The notes under the pieces were generated by a model. The model worked only from the letters and a program-made list of their open reading frames with translations. It was not told the DNA's origin and did not search any database. DNA of 64,000 bases from Ulota crispa (Eukaryota; Streptophyta; Bryopsida; Orthotrichales; Orthotrichaceae): contig OY987245.1 of the NCBI GenBank assembly GCA_963920765.1, forward strand, positions 25,498,727 through 25,562,726. Direction: 5' to 3'. Position 1 is the first letter of the stretch. Every line of letters starts with the position of its first letter. The position numbers and the translations under genes were made by a program. This document shows positions 1-12,579 of the stretch, piece by piece.

Positions 1-1999
1 AATTCTTGCAGGCTTTGGAGTTTTTTAATGTCCCTCTAGAAAATCAACTCATCTAGTCTTAACAATGACAATTTCCCTTTTGAAAACCATGGTAATTGAC
101 TCTTCACCCTTGGTAAAGTGGAAGCACCCATTGCCAACAATGCCTCACACCCAACATGTAGGGTGTGCTATTTCTACCATGAGCAAGAGTAGGTGCTTTG
201 GAATGCGTTCTTTTGTCCTTTGCAAAGTTGGGACTACTTAAGTCATGCCATGTGTCCCAAAGTGAAGTAACAAGTAATGAGTTGAAAATGGTTTGGCTAT
301 TGGTGGAATTGCATGCATCTTGACATTGGCCATGAGTCTGGAACACTTTTTGACTCCCATAATTCACAATAATTTTAGTTTTGCACATAAAATTATGAAA
401 GTTTTGCAATCTCAACATTTCTTATCTTCCTACATGGAAAAAATATTTGTCACCTCAAACTTTTTGCAAGTTGTTGCAGAACCTCTTTAGTTATTGGGTA
501 TGGGTGCTTCCACCTTATCTCTGCTAATTTTGCAAAAGTCTATTCATCTAGAAACATGAAAATTTGACAAACACAAAAAACTCATGAAAAATGGGAGTCA
601 ACAAAATTTGGTTTATAAAATAAAGTGCAATTCTTTTTTTGCAAATACAATATCTTCTTACTTTTGCAGAGTGTCTATGATGAATATAGAATACAACATT
701 TACATAATGTGGACTTGATTTTCTTTAACATCAAAATTTCAAATTCCATTTTTCATGAAATAGTCATTACATAGTCATACTCATTATCTTGGAAAAAACA
801 ATTTCCCAAAATGGATTTTGGGATACTAACTTTTGCATTTGTGAGAATATTTTGGTGACTTGAAGTGAGTTTTTTGGATAATTCTTTCAAGATATTTTGT
901 CATTGATGTAAAGTCGTGAAGAAATCATCATAAAATAAACTCAAAATCTCCTAAAAACTCTTAAAATTGAAAAATTCAAATTTCCCCAAAATTGGGGTTC
1001 TTCTTCAAATTTATTAATATTGCACTTCAATTTATTAATGGAAATTCATGTTCAAGAGCATTTTCAAATCCAAGGATGCGTGGATAATGTCACCCTTTGT
1101 AAGAGAAATATTTAGATAGTGTCAAGGTCCCAATTTCTTTTTTGTGTTCTAGACCTAATTAATTGGAGTGTGTGCTTATGGTCAATGCTTAGATATGGTC
1201 AACAATATTTTCTAGCATGATGCATTGACTTCATCCAAGCCTCAATTTATTAGTGCCCGCTTTCCTGTTTCTTCATGTTTGTTTGCTAAAACATGCAAGG
1301 GGTTGGTGGTAAATGCTTGGGTTATAACAACATTAGTCCACTGGCACAAACAAAGACAAGAATGGACTAGCCTTCAATAGCCTCAACCTCAACAATTGAG
1401 AGAACTTGTTTTGAGGTACCTGATTTTTTTTGCCCACATGCCTAAAAAAGCCTCACACTTCTTAATAATATTATTATCAAAATTAGTATACCCATGTGTC
1501 CTATGGACACATTTGGAGAAAATGGCATTTGTGTTTGTCATCCACATAAAATCTTATACAAAGCTTAGGATGCTTACTTCAAGTGGTATACTCAAATTTA
1601 ATGTTAGATTCAAATCAATTTTACTCTTAATCTCCCTCCCCACCCATTTTGTATCTAAATTAAAAATTCAAGTTAGAAAAAGATTCATTTGGTTCCACCA
1701 AAGATGTCCTTTCACACCCAACGCCCATGTTCATCACTTTGCCCCTTGGCCCTTGGCTAATCACAAATTTTTTAATTTGCCCCTTGAACACCATATTCAC
1801 TAAAATAGGACATTGGTAACCTCTCAAAATAATTCCATGTATTTCTGCACCCCTAAAACCAAAAATCAAGTTAAAGATTTTGAAGCTTATATTTTAATGT
1901 CATTGACCATGACTTGCAATTTTCATTAAAATGAGAGTTAAAAAAAGTTTGAGTGCTTGTACAAGCTATTGGCTGATGTGTCAATATTGAATTTTATGT
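1..1999. other. AT-rich region without a recognisable gene
   Basis: Several short open frames occur here, on both strands around 104-490 and on the plus strand at 1396-1803. None shows a motif, a compositional bias or a partner exon that would make it convincing. The stretch is AT-rich with many homopolymer runs, as in old plant intergenic DNA. Confidence 0.5.
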
Positions 2000-2018
2000 A
2001 AATGAATATTTTATGTAT

Positions 2019-2115
2019 TGTTGGTCGCCAAGTTATGAGCTTGGTAGTTGGTTAGAAGAAGTTGTTTATGTCATTTTGGTGGTCTGGGTTCAATTCCCAT
2101 TGAACTTGTATGAGT
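2019..2115 (+). mobile_element. tRNA-derived SINE-like head (candidate)
   Basis: A good RNA polymerase III B box, GGTTCAATTCC, lies at 2087-2097. A loose A-box-like stretch (TGAGCTTGGTAGTTGG) lies about 50 bases upstream, the spacing found in tRNA-related promoters. No clean acceptor stem can be folded by eye, so this is not called as a functional tRNA gene. The body and 3' tail are not resolved. The call rests on the two boxes only. Confidence 0.4.
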
Positions 2116-2560
2116 GTCTATGTAATATACATAACTTGGTGCCGCTCAATGAGCTATGTTGGCAAAAAAGTTGTGACAATCAATCAGCCCTATTCCCAAA
2201 ATTGTGACAAGTGCTTTTTGCACTAACAAAATAAAATGTGGTCTTATCTAGTACAAGTTTTTACTTCCTTGTGATTAATTTAGAAGTCACATTTGTACAA
2301 TCAATGAAGTTAAAAGTAACATAAACAGTTGTAATAAATAAATATAAGATATAATAAACATATGTATTATTAGCATACGTCAAACCATTTGCTTTCCAAA
2401 ACAAACATAAATTGGATTGGTATTTCTTTTATAAATCTATAAAACCAAATCATGGCACACCAATCTATGCCATTTATAACATGACGTGCTATACAAAATT
2501 TCTTGAACCTTTGCTAAAACATTTCTATGAAAAACACATAGAATACAAACTATATAGAGA
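2116..2560. other. AT-rich spacer
   Basis: AT-rich sequence between the SINE candidate and the end of the DUF7869-type pseudogene. Nothing recognisable was seen. Confidence 0.5.
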
Positions 2561-2564
2561 AACT

Positions 2565-5030
2565 TCTAACGTTCCAAGGAGACCTCTTTGATCCTTGCAT
2601 CTCAATCACAATTATATGAAGCCAAACTATCATTTGTAACATAAATTTGTGCAAATGGAATGTTGAGGAAACATTCAATAGTGCCTTTTTAACTTTAGAG
2701 TTCCACATAGCCATGAGAGTGCTTGTTTCTTCCCAAATTGGTTCTAGAGTCTCATCCACTCTCCAATGCAATCCTTTGACAAAGTCCCATTGAGTATAGC
2801 ACTCTTAAAAAATGACATCATGTGTGGTTGGACAAAAGTATTGAATGAATACAAAATTAGGGGGCTCTACGTAATTGAGAGGATTTGACAGAGCTTGGAC
2901 AATCCAAACTGGTTTTCTATCACTCTCCATTGGGCAAATTGCAAGAAAGTAGCTTTCATAAACAGCATGTGCCACTTGAAATGATTGTTGTAGGCAATTA
3001 CACATTGTATCCACAAAGGTTTCATCTTCAACAACCTCTTCATGAATCTCACCCTCTTCAACAAACAGGTCTTCAATTGACGCTTCTAGTCAAGTAAAGG
3101 GCCAAAATTCATCACTTGACAAAGTAGACACTTCAATTGGCTCTTGCAAGGTAGCTTCTACAGCATGCCAATAAAAAAAATAGATGCTTGTGCCAGCACC
3201 AATACTCCCTGCTATTGTCTTCATTGCACAATGCTTCCCAATAATTGATGAACCCCAACAACTTTTTCAAAATTTCTTCCACACTGCACATTTGAAGGTG
3301 GGCAACGGGCATTAGCACCTCGCGGGGCCATAGGTTTTGTCTTTTAGATTCCTCTTGCCACAACTTTATTCCTATTCTTTCTTGTGGTAGCCAATGTTTG
3401 TCAATGCAATACTTCTTGTATTTCATGACTAGACATCTTGAGTAATCTAAGAAAAATATGAATTGTTGTGCCTTGATATGGCCTACAAGTGCATTATTCC
3501 CTCCCAATAGATGACCATCAATGAATGTTTTGAAATTTGGCACTTCTTCAATGAGATGCAAAATTGTTGGCATAGAATTGTCATCCATGAATGACTTCAT
3601 GAGAGATGGGATATTTAAGAAATTGTCATTTTTTAATTGCTTGCTCCATTTCCCAAACAAAGCATCCATGTTGCCATGTGTGTGACCAACCAACATAAAA
3701 TTGGCATATATTTCTCAAAAGATTCTCTTAGCAACATGAAAGGACCAAATTACAAACACAAATCTATTTATATTGTCAGCAGTACCGTTGTCCATTTGAA
3801 CATTTAAAACTGGAGGTAAAGGTGTGGCAAGAACTAGAGTTGCTGGAGTTAGGCATAGTGAAGATTTGCACATGTCATTGCCTTCTAATACAGCTTGGAA
3901 TAGAGTAGCAGAGCTAGATCCTACAAACAACTTTTTGAAAGAATACTTTGGAGCCATTTCAAGATCTTGCAAAAGTTTTGCAAACGATCCCACAGTATAA
4001 TTTGAGTTGTGAGTGAAGATGTCAAGACCGTTATGTGCATAGCGCACATTGCCGCGTCCATGCGCAATCATATCTGTCATAGACATTGGCAACATAAAGG
4101 GCCCATCAAGTTGCTTGTTCTTGTGGAGGAATACTAAGAGAAGTCGTTTTTGCATGATCCATTTTGTCATGCATGATTGTCAACGCCTCGTGTGGAAAAA
4201 CAATAGATCAGTATCTTTTTGAATAATATTGGTTACAATGTGATTGAGTTATAGCCAAATGCATCTCTAATGCCCTTGTCCATTTTGGTTTGTGTGGAGC
4301 ATTGGCGGTCCTTTGAAGAGATTGCAAATTATCGCACTTTGAGCACCGCAAAAAATTATCCCCTACTTTCTTTGCACTAAGTTTCGAGAAGTGTTTCTTC
4401 ATAATCTTGCTAATATTAGAAGCAAAAACTTTTTCCAATCCAAACACAGTGTTTACTTTGTTAATCTCAATGATGGTCTCATTCCATCTGAATATTGACA
4501 GCACAGCCTTCAATACCACTTTGTCACCAAAAAATGGTGTACAAGTTTTATGTGGCTATGGTCTGCGGGCTTGTTGAGCATGCACTTTAGTGGTGCAGTG
4601 GCTTGCAAGATATGCTTTTTAATCTTGTGCAATCACATATTGCTATTGGCTGAGGAAGTTTCTATTTTTAGCATATGCTTGGAACTAGTGAAATGTTGAC
4701 TAAGACCCATGAAATGAACATCCATGTTGATAGGCAATCATCAATGCCTTGAACAAAAACCACCCTCTTTCCTTAAGAATTGTAGTGGACCTAGCGGTGC
4801 ACATCTAATTTCATGTAATACTGAAACTTGAAACTTGTCTTGGTTGGCATTTGCTCTTGGAATGCCCGGATCTTCTCCCTTGAAAATAATTGAATACAAT
4901 TGTTGGAGCCACAAACTTTGCTAGAAACAAGATTGATTGATTCCGAGGAGAGTAGTGTTGTGGCTTTCACACAAAACAGTGCAGCCAGAATTGTCCCTGT
5001 CACGTCATGTCCAAACGTCAAGATGTCCAA
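2565..5030 (-). pseudogene. Broken DUF7869-type transposase-like gene
   Basis: The translation is spread over several frames, reading from about 5030 down to 2565. At the start it has a degenerate block followed by KRVVFVQGIDDCLSTW. A Cys-x-x-Cys pair lies near 4335 (RCSKCDN), then KWTRALEMHLAITQSHCNQY and MHDKMDHAKT. A segment reading QMDNGTADNINRFVF and then FMLVGHTHGNMDALFGKWS covers about 3800-3640. This D-N-x-T ... VGHTH ... D-A-L-F signature is the hallmark of the DUF7869 family, often taken to be an RNase H-like transposase core. The tail (about 3060-2600) keeps a WIVQALSNP ... FIQYF ... W-x-V-D-E-T-L-E block that I recall from intact relatives. At least four frame changes and several stops make it non-functional. 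A GACGG-rich block begins immediately upstream. Family membership is from memory of these motifs, and the exact function of DUF7869 proteins is unproven. Confidence 0.75.
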
Positions 5031-5039
5031 CTAGATGTC

Positions 5040-5560
5040 AAGATTCACACTCGGTGTCCGTCATGATGAAATCCGTCAACAAAACTGGCAGTGACAGATG
5101 AAAATAGCCACTAGAAGGATGAAAACAGCCACTAGAAAGATGAATGGATTGACAAAAATGTCAATAGCGCATAGAAATACCACTGGACGGATGTTGCATT
5201 GCCACAATGGATGTTTTTGGTCGACAAAATACCTAGATGGACGGACGGGTCGATGGTCCTTGACTCCATGTTGATGGTCGGGATGAACGGCCATATGGAT
5301 GGATAGGTCAGACAGCTTGATCAAATGGCGCAATAAAAGCCCTGGTCGAACGGCCTCGTTGGGCGACCAAATGGACAGCCTGGTCAGACCATCCAATGGA
5401 CTATTTTGTTGAATAGTTTGATAGACGGCTTGGTTGATGGTTCGACGGACGGCCTGGTTGACGGCTCAATGGACGGCCTGGTTGACAGCTCAATGGACAG
5501 CTTGGTTGGATGACCACATGGACAATTTGGTTGGACAGCCAGATGGACAGTTTTGTAGGA
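5040..5560. repeat. GACGG-rich block 1 with a 24-bp tandem repeat
   Basis: The plus strand is enriched in GACGG and GGACGGCC words. Its right part is a clear tandem array: units of 24-25 bases start at 5432, 5456, 5480, 5504 and 5529, each beginning GGTTG and ending in a variant of TGGACGGCCT. The block touches the 5' end of the minus-strand DUF7869-type gene. It resembles subterminal repeat regions of plant DNA transposons, but no terminal inverted repeat was found beside it. Confidence 0.7.
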
Positions 5561-5690
5561 TTTAGGATTGGTTCAACAACCTTAAATGTTCATGCATAAC
5601 TTCTTTGAATGAAGTAAGAATTAGATGCCCACACAAATCTTTGAATTCTCTCATTTTCCATGAAAGTGTAAAATAACTAGACAAAATAGT

Positions 5691-6253
5691 TTAGTTGTAA
5701 GTAGATGTCCAAAACCCCATATGTCCATCCCAATTTCTGAATGGGTCAATGGTCTTATGGTCAATTAGAGCATCTGTGCAATACATAAAAATAGCCCCGC
5801 ACTCTCCAGTTGTAACTACTTTGCTCATTTCCAATTTCCAACAGCATTCAACACGTTTGTATGTAGGTTGCAAGGCTTTTAGATTGAGTTGCATACACGT
5901 CACATTTGAGGTTTCTCCAAGCCCCCTGCACAGTCCTTGGCAAACATTGTTTAGGCATTGTTCACGCACAACTCCACTCCATAGCCAAGTGTAGCTGTGC
6001 AATTTGTTGTACCACATGTGTGAGCATTGAAGGTTTTAAGGCTGCAGGAGAACTTCAAGCCTTGCCGTGAAGGTTTGCCTCGTTCACCCAGTGAAACCTC
6101 ATTTTTCCAGGGCTTGGAAAGTGTGTTGCAAGAGATGCCCTTCAGGGTTAAGAGTTGCTTTGCACTTGAGGCCGTGAAAGCCAAGAAAATGCAAAAGAAA
6201 ATGAATTGCAGCTGTGTTGGCTGGTGCTGATGTGTGGGCTTTGGCAGCTGCAA
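5691..6253 (-). pseudogene. Possible cysteine-rich secreted-protein relic
   Basis: A frame starting with ATG at 6253 begins with a short polar stretch, then a hydrophobic run (FIFFCIFLAFTASSA) that looks like a signal peptide with an AxA-like cleavage site. It then becomes cysteine-containing (FSCSL, HTCGTTNC). A second frame overlapping at 6017-5951 continues with many more cysteines (EQCLNNVCQGLCRGLG, NVTCMQ, ECCWKLE, TGECGAIF). Joining them needs one frameshift. The cysteine density over about 180 residues suggests a small secreted plant protein or a relic of one. No family is recognised. Local GC is higher than in the flanks. It could also be chance open frames in GC-richer DNA. Confidence 0.35.
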
Positions 6254-6423
6254 TCAATGGATGGTTTTACGGTAAAAGGCAGGATTGCGCCGACATATGT
6301 AGAATGCAAGTATTAGTTCTTGTATTGTTGATACCAATGACTTGCGTATGTTGGCACAATCTTGCCCACAATTGTGATTGTTTGTTGCTTGGCAGCTAGA
6401 GTTGTCAGGATTCACTTCAGAAC

Positions 6424-6530
6424 CTCCTTCAAGTTGCAAGGAATTGCAAGGGCTAGGAACTGAATCCAAGACCTCATGAGTATGACCCCATGGGCCTTTA
6501 GTGACACACCACGTGCTAGGCTAGATGTCC
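6424..6530 (-). mobile_element. tRNA-derived SINE-like head (candidate)
   Basis: On the minus strand an A-box-like sequence (TAGCCTAGCACGTGG, 6523-6509) is followed about 45 bases later by a B-box-like sequence (GGATTCAGTTCC, 6467-6456). The order and spacing fit an RNA polymerase III promoter derived from a tRNA. It does not fold as a good tRNA by eye. Its 3' end is undefined. Confidence 0.4.
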
Positions 6531-7960
6531 AAAAGATAATTATTATTGTACTTGTATTGTAACTCATAGTAGTGTCATGTTTTGCAAGGTTGGAGGCTAC
6601 TTTAGCATATTGAAGCTCTTGTTCTAAAGAAACAATCAACCAAGAAAGGTTGGCTACTATAGATATGATTCCCCTCCAACTATTTCTTTCACATTACAAC
6701 TCATTATTTAGAAGTTGTGAGCAAAAATCATAGAAGGTTTTCATAGAATCCAAGGGAAAATATAAAAAACTGACTTTGATTTATGTATACAAATTTTTAT
6801 CAGAATATACAAATCATATAAGAATTGTTGGAACTAAAGTTTAGCTTCATTTGTAAAGTACTTTTAGTTCTCACTTCTTCTTCTTCTTTGAAACTCTTAT
6901 TAGGCTTTAGTAGCCTTCTTCCTTGCTACCTATAAAACATATAAAGATGTGGACATTTATTGAAATAAAATCTAATTAGCAAAAAATATACTATTATGTT
7001 TTATCTGTTCTAAATGGTTTAGTTGTTCAGGGAGTTTATGAATAGTGCCTATTGTGATTAGTATTGAAAGCATTTCCATGCACCAAGACATTTTATTTGG
7101 ATCTTATGTTATAGTTGTTCAATCCTTCAAGTTTGAAGTGCTATGTAATTTGCAATTTAATTTTGAATATCAAGGTTTTCTCATTTGAGCTAAATAAACT
7201 ATGGTATTTGCACATGTACGTCAATATGAAACCAAAATTTCAAAATTTTGGCCCATATTTTATAAATATATTTATCATATGATAAGTTTGTGGGAAAGTA
7301 GAAAAAATGTGACTTTCACCATATTGTATTAGTTGCCTTTGCAAAATAATAGTAAAAGACCTGTGGTTCACCATGCTACATTTTGTTGAGTTTGGAAGAA
7401 AGTAGTAAAAATGGGTTATTTACCATGTTGGTAAAATACATCAAATACATGTAGTAATTCCAAATCACTTCATGTGGTAGTTTTACAAGGTGCTAATTTC
7501 CATTCTTCTACTACATTGATATGTCGTAAAGTGAAATAATCTCCTTGTTTTATACAAGCAACAAGAATTTGAATGTATAATAAAGTATGTGGAGAAGATA
7601 TAGAAAAATGTAAATACTTCATTTCATTTAAAAAAATACAAGTGCTATAAAATCCGATAGGCCTTCTTGATTCTTTGTTTTGTACTAATTGCAATATTTA
7701 ATTACATGCATCTATAGTGTTGAACTACTTGCACACATTTCCAATAGAAACTATTTACTCATTCTGTCGTATTACAATGCCTTGTGCTATGGTATTTCTC
7801 AAAAACATTCAAAAAACAAACAAAATCTAGATACCTCCTAGATCTACAATGTCATATACTATTTCTATGCCTTCTCTCAAAAACCTTTGCAACTTGTTGT
7901 TTGATTGCAAACTGGTCAACAGTGCAACTATTTGTTCTTCATATTGATTGTAGATGTAGG
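6531..7960. other. AT-rich spacer
   Basis: Low-GC sequence with simple T and A runs. A 74-codon minus frame at 7694-7470 has no recognisable motif. Nothing further supportable was seen. Confidence 0.5.
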
Positions 7961-7970
7961 TATATGCGGC

Positions 7971-10323
7971 CTATACTAATTGAGCCTCATGGAATGTACT
8001 TGCTTCAATGAGGGCTAGTTCTTCTTCAAAATCCAAGTCACCAGCATATCCCATACAATTACCTTGGTTGTCAAATAGTAGGCCAATTGGGTGGTGTTTG
8101 TGTGAAAAAACCTCTTGAAGTTTGTCCCAATGTCCACCTGGAAGTTGAGTTGCATATAATTGACATTGACAATTGCCATCTCTGATCACCCCCTTGATGA
8201 TGTCTGTGACGTTAGCCTCACTTTGCCATCGGAAAGTAGCCTACAAGGTTTGTGGTGGTAGATGTCAAAGGTCCAAGGACCACTTCCAGAGCCATGTCAA
8301 GTCTTTCCCCCAATATCATGCATTTGAGGCCCCCGGTAAATTATCTTTGTCATGCTTGTAATGAATTGGCATGTGGCCTTTGAGGCCAAACATTTTGCAG
8401 AGCCGTCAATGAAAGGGGGCTTTGCAACTCAAGCATCCCTTTCTTGTCACCATATTAGGAATGAAACCCCCAAGATGGTACATATGCGAACACGTTCCGA
8501 GGCTCCATCCACCCTTGGGGCCAAAAGGTTCTTGACACATAATGCATATTGTATTGTCTTTTATAAAGTCTTAGATGTCAAGCTACAATAATGAGGGTTT
8601 GCCTACTTGGCTTGCATGCAAGTACCTACAACATGTAGTGTTATATTGGAACTCCAAAGTTGGGTATGAATTCCAACCAATGCTTTGATTGGTGCGGTTT
8701 GTTGGCAATGTATTGAGGAACATCTCTTCAAGCTGAGGCCATGATGTCAAGCCAAAATAATGATGACCACCATCGTTGAATTTTGCAACTACTTTTCTCA
8801 CTTCATGCTGTCTTTGCGTGGCTTTGTTCTTTGCTATGTTGCAAGCCAACTTCATGTTCCACATGGAGAGCAGCATTCCCTTCCTTTTAGGACTTTGGAC
8901 CAATCTTGCATTAAGAGTTTTTTATTGGTCCAATCTCCATTGCAGCTCTATATTTGATGCGGTTTTAACCTCCACCTTTTCCTCAGCTGCTTTGGAACAA
9001 AGTTTTAGAGCACGCATGGAGATCGTTAATTGCTCCATGATTGCCTTTATACTTGCAACCTATGCCTCTGCATGCTCACACGTGCACACATGGCATCAAA
9101 TGTGGGCCCCCTAAGTCTTGCACACCTTGGATTGCATTCTCTTGTGCTGCACTAAAACTTTCCCCTGGGAAAATTGGAGGCAAGAAGGGTTGTCTAGGCC
9201 GTACCACAATTTTAGTAGTATTACTAGTGCCTACTATTCTATCATCCGTAGCATACATTGCACTTGCCATGACGTCATTGAGTGATGGAACATCTTCATT
9301 GCTGATTTGCCCTCCACAAGATACAAGGTCAGCATTGAGGGCAGCAAGTTTGTCATTGTCTTCCATGATGATCCTCACTTTTGCTCTCTACACTTCTAGA
9401 TCTGCGGCATGTACCCTTGATGCTTCCTCCTTCTCCAATTGCAGCGTTAACACTAGTTCACGCAATGACTAGAGTTCCCTATCAATAGATCCTTGATCAC
9501 CAATTAAATTCAAAGCCACATCTAGTTGCTGCGGCCAAACAATTTCATGCAAATTCACAGGAGGTGCTGTTGGAACCACAACTTCATTTCCTACATTGAT
9601 TCCTTCAACCACACGTTCTTCCAGTGGTTCCACATCCGCGTCTAGACATTTTGATTGATGTAGATCTTCTACATCTTGGACCCCTACATTTGCCAGAATC
9701 TCTTGCACCATTGGCTAGATATCTTCCATGTCATGCACCACCTCCTCCAATATCACGTTGGGATTTTTAGGAATGTGGCAAGGTTTGTTTGGAAACCGAT
9801 TCTTTCGATTCTTTGCTTGGTAGGTTCTCCAATCTACATCTTTCCCTAGAAAAACCTCCACATAGACCATTTGACATTGTGAGAGTGTTGCATCCTTCTT
9901 TGTGACCTCCTCCCAAAGTGCCAATGTCACTTCAGTCAACCTCTTCTTGAATGCAAAGTGCTGGTAGAGTTTGATGTTTGCCGTGCCCAACTTCACGTGC
10001 ATTTTGTACCTAGTAAAATCCCAATGGCAATTAATGTAGGTCCAATCAAAGTAAATTTGACTTGTCATTCTGCTCCAAGGTTCCACTTCTTATTCCCAAC
10101 TATGTTTTGTCAAAACTAGGACATTCCAAAATGTGTTCCAATCCACCTCCGACTTGTTCCCCCCCTTCTTTCTAATTAGGGGTTTATCTTTGTGTTTTGA
10201 ACTTACTGGGGAGTTTGCAGTCACCATTTTTTTACTTGCACAGTACAAAACACAATGTGTAGGAGGATACAATTGGACATTTGCTTTGCCTTCTATTGCG
10301 TGATGGCAATTGAAATGTGGCAA
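7971..10323 (-). pseudogene. Broken gene of unknown function
   Basis: One minus-strand reading frame runs from 10323 to 9076, interrupted only by three or four stops (near 10088, 9714 and 9470-9380), giving about 415 codons with protein-like composition. The N-terminal part is basic (KKGGNKSEVDWNTFWNV). The middle is rich in aromatic and charged residues (IYFDWTYINCHWDFTRYK). The latter part is acidic with a possible coiled coil (LRELVLTLQLEKEEASR) and a proline-rich block (RPRQPFLPPIFPG). Further coding-like pieces in other frames follow at 8903-8583 and 8189-7971 (GGHWDKLQEVF, ACDLDFEEELAL-like acidic stretch). I do not recognise the family. It lies head to head with another unknown gene across two GACGG-rich blocks and is probably part of a transposon. 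Confidence 0.5.
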
Positions 10324-10499
10324 GACAAATGCCTAGTGTATAACACTTCCTTGCAAATTGCAAAGCAAAGTTTTTTCAAGCAAAGACAAAGCAACTCAAA
10401 AGAGGAAGCACAATAATGAAAAAAGTTACCTAATTATATGCCCTACTTACCCAACATAATTGAGTCAGTAATTAAGGTGAAATTGCGCTACAAATTCCA

Positions 10500-11045
10500 A
10501 TTTTGGACAATTGTTGTTGACGATTGCCTCCTGTATCGACGATTAGGGCATTGACGAGGCATCGATGAAATTTAGCAGTCCATCCACAGGTTTGGGGCGC
10601 TGTCTCCAGCCTCGTTTGGTCATCATGGAAAATCACACGCCGTCCCTAGTAGTCAATGGCTTTGATGGACGGTACCGGCGGTCAACTTTGACAGTTGAGA
10701 TTGCATCTAGACGGCCTCAAAGGCCTCAACAGTCTTGACGGCCCCCGTGCTCTTGAACGGCCTAAGTGGACGGACAGTCTGTCCATTTAGACGATTGTCA
10801 TTGCCCCAAACAAACTCATCGGACGGCTTCAAGAGACCCTGTTGCTCCTCAACGTATTGAATGGACGGGCTGTCCGTCCATTTCAAGGGCTATGATTTGG
10901 CCTAGACAGACTCATCGGACGGCCATGACGGCTTGTGCCGCTACTCGACTGCCCAAACGGCCACAATGGCTCTAGCCGCTCCTTGACGTCCTCAGCAGAT
11001 GCATGGTCTATCCACTTGGACGGCTATCATTGTCCTTAGACGGAA
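10500..11045. repeat. GACGG-rich block 2
   Basis: GC-richer than its surroundings and dense in GACGG and GGACGGCC on the plus strand. It contains local inverted pairs such as GGACAGTCTGTCC near 10775 and GGACGGGCTGTCCGTCC near 10862. It lies just upstream of the minus-strand unknown gene that starts at 10323. Confidence 0.6.
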
Positions 11046-11689
11046 AGTTTTCAACATTTGCATAGATACACCTATTTTTTTACCCATAACCTCAGGGCAA
11101 ATTGCTCAAGGGTGGATTAACAAGGATTTTGTTCAAAATACCTAGCAAAAACATTGGGAATGAGCTAAAATTTAGACCACAAGTGCCAATGAGGGTGGCG
11201 CACGTGTGTTATTATTTGTGGAATTAATTGATACAAACTTCTATGGGACCCTTACTGAAGTCCCAAATAACAAATGTGGCCAAATGGGTGGACAATTATG
11301 TTTCTATAGCACACTTGCTTGGATGGGGCTTAAATTTGTACTAGGGATATGTGCAAGGATAAAATCCCTTCTACTAATTTTTAAAAGGCATTGGAGTCGT
11401 TATGAGTGGTGACCCCTTTGGGAGTCACTTTTTGGCATACATGAGTTAGGAAGGATGAAAGGGGTTCAATTAAATTCATTAGCAAAAGCACTAGGATTGG
11501 GCTGAATTTTGCAGCACTGGATCTAGGGAGGATGAGGATTATGTAGTCTTTTTTGGAGCTGTCATTGATCCAGTGTCAGTGTCTATACCATTTGGAGGCA
11601 GTGTTGTTGCCAGCGCGATGTTTTTATGGAGTCAATTGGAGTTGCAAGGTGGAGGGATTTTCCAAGGATACACTATCAACTGGCTGGTC

Positions 11690-12165
11690 CAACCATCCGT
11701 GCAAGGTATTTGATGGACGGCCTTCTCATTCATGGGATGGTTTCCATGACCTTTTGCTATAGAGGCTAACATTCTCCTTGATGGATGTCCCAAAAATTGC
11801 TAGACAGACTAACCGTCCCCACTAATATTGCTTGTGCAACCTGCAGATCCATCTCCCAATTCCCATTGACGTACTTGTCGTTGCTTAAACGGACGATCCA
11901 TTGTCTAGATAAACTTGCCATCCTCTTCACAGATTGGATGTGTCCTAGACGGATTGCCCATCTCCAAGTCGCAATGGTCGTCACTTAGACGGAGCGGTTG
12001 TCCGCTTGACGGTTGGTCGTTGCCTTGACGCACCGCTCATCGCCTTTGCATATTGCCTGTCCCCTCAACGGACTAGCGGTTGCCTTTGCGTATTGCCCAT
12101 CTTCTCAACGGATTGGCCGTTGTCTGGACGAACCGCTCGTTGCCTTGATTGACTGGGCATCAATG
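11690..12165. repeat. GACGG-rich block 3
   Basis: A degenerate array of ACGGA/GACGG words spaced roughly 20-35 bases apart (for example AGACGGATTGCCCATC, CAACGGATTGGCCGTTG). It resembles block 2 but is separated from it by about 650 bases of AT-rich sequence, and it precedes the plus-strand unknown gene. Confidence 0.6.
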
Positions 12166-12579
12166 GCAACCACGTACATATGGCTCAGTGACGTTCTATT
12201 TTCCATGAGTCTTGCCTGCTCTGACGAAGCTTCCTTGTCCTGGAATTGTTCCATTCCTTGCTTGGAAGCGCGAGTGCTTGGGTAGGAGCTCAAGTGAAGG
12301 AGAGGTGTAGGGGAGAAGTTTTGCACGTTGTGCAACACTAAACCCTAATTCCTCCCTTGTAACGCCTGATTTTTATTACTTTGGAGGGGCGTGATTTCTC
12401 AAAAGCAAAGGTTGATGCGTGGATGATGGGCATAGGAGATCTAGTAGTGCAAAAGTCTCCAAAATCTTCAAATTGTGTATCTAAGGCTGTGGCTCTAGGA
12501 CTTGAAGGGGTCTATGCTGTGGGTGCTGGGGAATCTTTGAAGGGCAAAAATTGAAAGCAATGGAAGAAGCACAAAGCTA

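Noticed and set aside
2019..2115. Functional tRNA gene
   Set aside because: B box is good, but no paired acceptor, anticodon or D stems could be folded, so only a SINE-like head is reported.
8352..8591. Plus-strand frame opposite the unknown minus-strand gene
   Set aside because: It lies antisense to better coding-like minus-strand sequence and shows no motif.
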